Below, piece by piece: positions 20,487-22,523 of a stretch of 22,523 nucleotides of DNA; the first letter of the stretch is position 1, and the number at the start of each line of letters is the position of its first letter. Source of the stretch: Patescibacteria group bacterium (GTDB lineage: Bacteria; Patescibacteria; Paceibacteria; UBA9973; UBA2103); NCBI GenBank assembly GCA_004322365.1, contig SCTS01000008.1, positions 1 to 22,523 of the forward strand, written 5' to 3'. Position numbers and translations under genes: made by a program. A model generated the notes under the pieces. It saw nothing but the letters and a program-made list of their open reading frames with translations, did not search any database and was not told where the DNA came from.

Positions 20487-22523
20487 GGTGTTTCTGGTGT
20501 TGGCGGAGTAAGTGGCTGAACAGTCACGGTTCGGTCGACACTTGCGGTGTTTCCTGCAACATCGGTCGCTCGATAGGTCACTGTGTGGGTACCGGCAACG
20601 CTCGTGTCGAGATTCACCGTAACGGTTTCAACGCCATCGAGCAATGTGGTGATGCCGAGATTTTCATTAACATTGTCGGTTACCGATGCACCAAGATCAG
20701 CGTACGAATCGCCAACATAGATAGTCGCAGGATTATTGCCGTTCATGATAATAACTGGAGCCTGCGAATCACCCTGAGGAAGGTTAGAGGTGCTAGGTGC
20801 TAGGTTATAGGTTGGAGAAAAGACGGGAGTGGAGGTGGCGAGATCAACAACGAAATAATCAAACGATGCGTCAGTTTGAAGTGGTGCGTTCAGAGAAACA
20901 CTGAATCCTCCTTCTGTTTTATTGCTGACGAACCATCCATTTCCGGTATTTGAATTGAAGGTTACAAACACTTTTGAATTTTCTGCAACGAGAATGTTGC
21001 GCACCAAGACACTCGTCTCCCCTGCTGGGATAGTTGCGGATCCTGCAGCAGCATCGCCGGTCGCGTCTGGTGTTGCAACAAATTTATGTGCGGCGAGCGT
21101 CGTTGCCGTCACCGTGCCATTTACGATACTGACACTCTGACTTGTGAGAGCACTTTGGAGTGCATCTGAAATATTTCCAACGGCACCAGACACTGCGCCC
21201 GAAACGCCACTTCCATTCTCCAAAGCAACAACCCGCGCAGTGAGTTCCGAAACGAGAGCAACTAGTGCGTCAAACTTATCCGCCAAACTTTGTACACCTC
21301 CTATCGCCACCGAGAGCAATTTGTACAAATCAATGCCGTTGCCTTTAGTGGAGCGAACAATTTGTGGTGCTTCTTCTGCAATGAGTCCTACTCTTCCTGC
21401 GCTTGCTGGTTCGTTTTTGTAGTGATACTCAGCAACCATCATTCCGCGAATTGCATCCAAGAAACTATCCGCAGTCTCCTTAGTAATATACTGAATGTCA
21501 GTCTTTGAATCTCCTTCTGAAAGATTTACAAATCCAGTTGCAAGAATGTCACCACCAACCGCGAGACGGTAGTTAGACCCTCCTGAGTTCACAGGAGTTG
21601 TAGTACCAATGCCCATGGTGCCGGTGATTGAGTCAATGGCGAAGTCGTTTGGTGCGAGCCAGTATTGTGATGACACAAAGGTTTCCACAGTGCCCAATGT
21701 TGAAGCAGAGTAGGTTTCAAGTGCAATACCGATTGTTTGTCCGCTATGAATTGCTTTCACGGCAACACCTGGCGTGGTTGTTGAAAGCATGAGTCTGTCG
21801 CCGATTGCGATTGCGCCATTCGCAGTTGAAACCTTCACAGGCACACGACCAGAAAGTGCAATAGGACGCGCAAGACTTGGGTTTGCCGTTGCATCAGAAC
21901 CTCCGAGCGTTAAACCTGGGTCAGTAGAAACAATGCCGAGCGGAATGGAACCTGGAGTAGCGGTAGTGATAGTCGTTCCGCTCGTCAAATCAAGTGAGGC
22001 AATAGTGCCTGCATTGATACTTGTGTCAGATGTTGGATAGTTTTCTGCAACATCGTAGGTGCCTACAGAGGCAGCGCGGTAATAAATACTGCCAGCAGTC
22101 GTACCGCAGGCAACCGTTGAACCTGAACCTCCTGAGAAACATGCAGAACCAGTGACAGTAAATGTACTCGCGGGCGATGTTGTACCAACACCCACATTGC
22201 CTGTCCTCGTAATATCAAAGTAACTAGTTCCTGAAGAAGTGGCGACGGAGAAGATGTTGGCGGAACTATCCTGTGTGTCAACTTGCAGTACATTGGCACC
22301 ATAACTATTTTCAACTGCAAATGCACTCGTCGTTGAAGCAGTACTCTTGAAAGCAACTTTTCCTCCGGATAGCGACAACAAAAATCCTGGTGAGGTTGTA
22401 CCAATACCAACATTCCCCGCGTTATCAATAATGAATCTCGTTGCTGTTGACGAACCAACTACGAATGCTGGTGCGGTGCCAATAGTTCCGGTGTCCACAG
22501 AGAAGCGTCCCCATGGTGAAGTT
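20483..22523 (-). CDS. Large surface fibre/adhesin with internal S74 chaperone domain, N-terminus outside window
   Basis: The frame stays open through the right edge (TSPWGRFSVD precedes the first possible GTG at 22498), so the N-terminus is missing. Numbering here is from 22498. GNVGIGTTSP-like repeats occur at about 28-37, 100-109 and 293-302. A Peptidase_S74 (endosialidase chaperone) domain starts at 327 (SEGDSKTDI, keeping Ser327 and Lys332 with the S-x4-K spacing) and runs through YHYKNEPASAGRVGLIAEEAP (358-378). A coiled coil follows (about 392-428), then a beta-rich region. The end is a DUF5011-like Ig domain (580-661: IYVGDSYADLGASVTDN, GTHTVTYRATDVAGN). Known of the family: S74 domains trimerise fibres and then cut themselves off. 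The C-terminal position of extra domains is unusual. Likely extracellular trimeric fibre or adhesin. Confidence 0.88.
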   Translation of the reverse strand, partial: TSPWGRFSVDTGTIGTAPAFVVGSSTATRFIIDNAGNVGIGTTSPGFLLSLSGGKVAFKSTASTTSAFAVENSYGANVLQVDTQDSSANIFSVATSSGTSYFDITRTGNVGVGTTSPASTFTVTGSACFSGGSGSTVACGTTAGSIYYRAASVGTYDVAENYPTSDTSINAGTIASLDLTSGTTITTATPGSIPLGIVSTDPGLTLGGSDATANPSLARPIALSGRVPVKVSTANGAIAIGDRLMLSTTTPGVAVKAIHSGQTIGIALETYSASTLGTVETFVSSQYWLAPNDFAIDSITGTMGIGTTTPVNSGGSNYRLAVGGDILATGFVNLSEGDSKTDIQYITKETADSFLDAIRGMMVAEYHYKNEPASAGRVGLIAEEAPQIVRSTKGNGIDLYKLLSVAIGGVQSLADKFDALVALVSELTARVVALENGSGVSGAVSGAVGNISDALQSALTSQSVSIVNGTVTATTLAAHKFVATPDATGDAAAGSATIPAGETSVLVRNILVAENSKVFVTFNSNTGNGWFVSNKTEGGFSVSLNAPLQTDASFDYFVVDLATSTPVFSPTYNLAPSTSNLPQGDSQAPVIIMNGNNPATIYVGDSYADLGASVTDNVNENLGITTLLDGVETVTVNLDTSVAGTHTVTYRATDVAGNTASVDRTVTVQPLTPPTPETP
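20781..20812. repeat. CTAGGTGCTAG-type repeat inside the fibre gene
   Basis: Contains AGGTGCTAGGTGCTAG (20787-20802), identical over 16 bases to the complement of the right arm of palindrome A at 3873-3888. Here it encodes the linker YNLAPSTSNLP before the terminal Ig-like domain. The same unit therefore occurs in intergenic and coding DNA. Confidence 0.75.

Noticed and set aside
1..22523. Recoding of UGA as in Gracilibacteria/Absconditabacteria
   Set aside because: TGA ends prfA, pfkB, rpe, rpiB, the smORF and the fibre gene at the expected protein lengths, and it does not occur inside conserved genes.

Overview
The window looks like part of a Candidate Phyla Radiation (Patescibacteria) genome, probably of the Parcubacteria side. 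This is inferred from content, not from a phylogenetic marker search. The pointers are very tight gene packing, short versions of EF-Ts and RF1, a transketolase split into two genes, a stand-alone AICAR transformylase, large secreted low-complexity proteins with 'GNVGIGTTSP'-type repeats, and an isolated one-gene transposase with palindromic REP-like hairpins. The standard genetic code is used: TGA ends prfA, pfkB, rpe, rpiB and others, and RF1 is present.

Layout. Positions 1-1760 (minus strand) hold a stand-alone PurH AICAR-transformylase domain followed by a truncated membrane glycosyltransferase. Positions 1840-5220 are a translation block on the minus strand: rpmE (type B L31), prfA, rpsB, tsf, a small membrane protein and tRNA-Thr(UGU). 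prfA is bracketed by two nearly identical long palindromic repeats. Positions 5264-10123 (minus) are envelope genes: an EnvC-like coiled coil fused to a lytic transglycosylase, a membrane-anchored beta-propeller protein and a 786-residue secreted protein with Ig-like repeats. A 156-bp inverted-repeat element separates the first from the other two. rplY (bL25) and a GlcD-type FAD oxidase follow (10228-12614, minus).

Positions 12682-18711 are a central-carbon region. pfkB kinase and transaldolase (plus strand) converge on a minus-strand operon gap-rpiB-rpe-tktN-smORF-tktC. Together they supply the lower glycolytic triose step and the non-oxidative pentose phosphate pathway, enough to make ribose 5-phosphate without the oxidative branch. 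The 178-bp convergent gap is packed with hairpins, one of them a REP of the same family found around the transposase. Positions 18768-19507 are a REP/RAYT-like unit: transposase gene, hairpin on each side, and a further copy of the hairpin in frame inside the gene. Positions 19551-22523 (minus) are two overlapping surface-protein genes: a glycine-rich secreted protein and a large partial fibre/adhesin with an internal S74 intramolecular-chaperone domain.

Across the window, several first-in-operon genes have a good -10 hexamer only 6-8 nt before the start codon and no Shine-Dalgarno sequence. This suggests that leaderless mRNAs are common here. The less expected items are this promoter pattern, the hairpin-bearing transposase, the palindromes around prfA (whose core motif also sits inside a coding region), a terminator-like hairpin overlapping a start codon, and a 36-codon membrane smORF between the transketolase halves.
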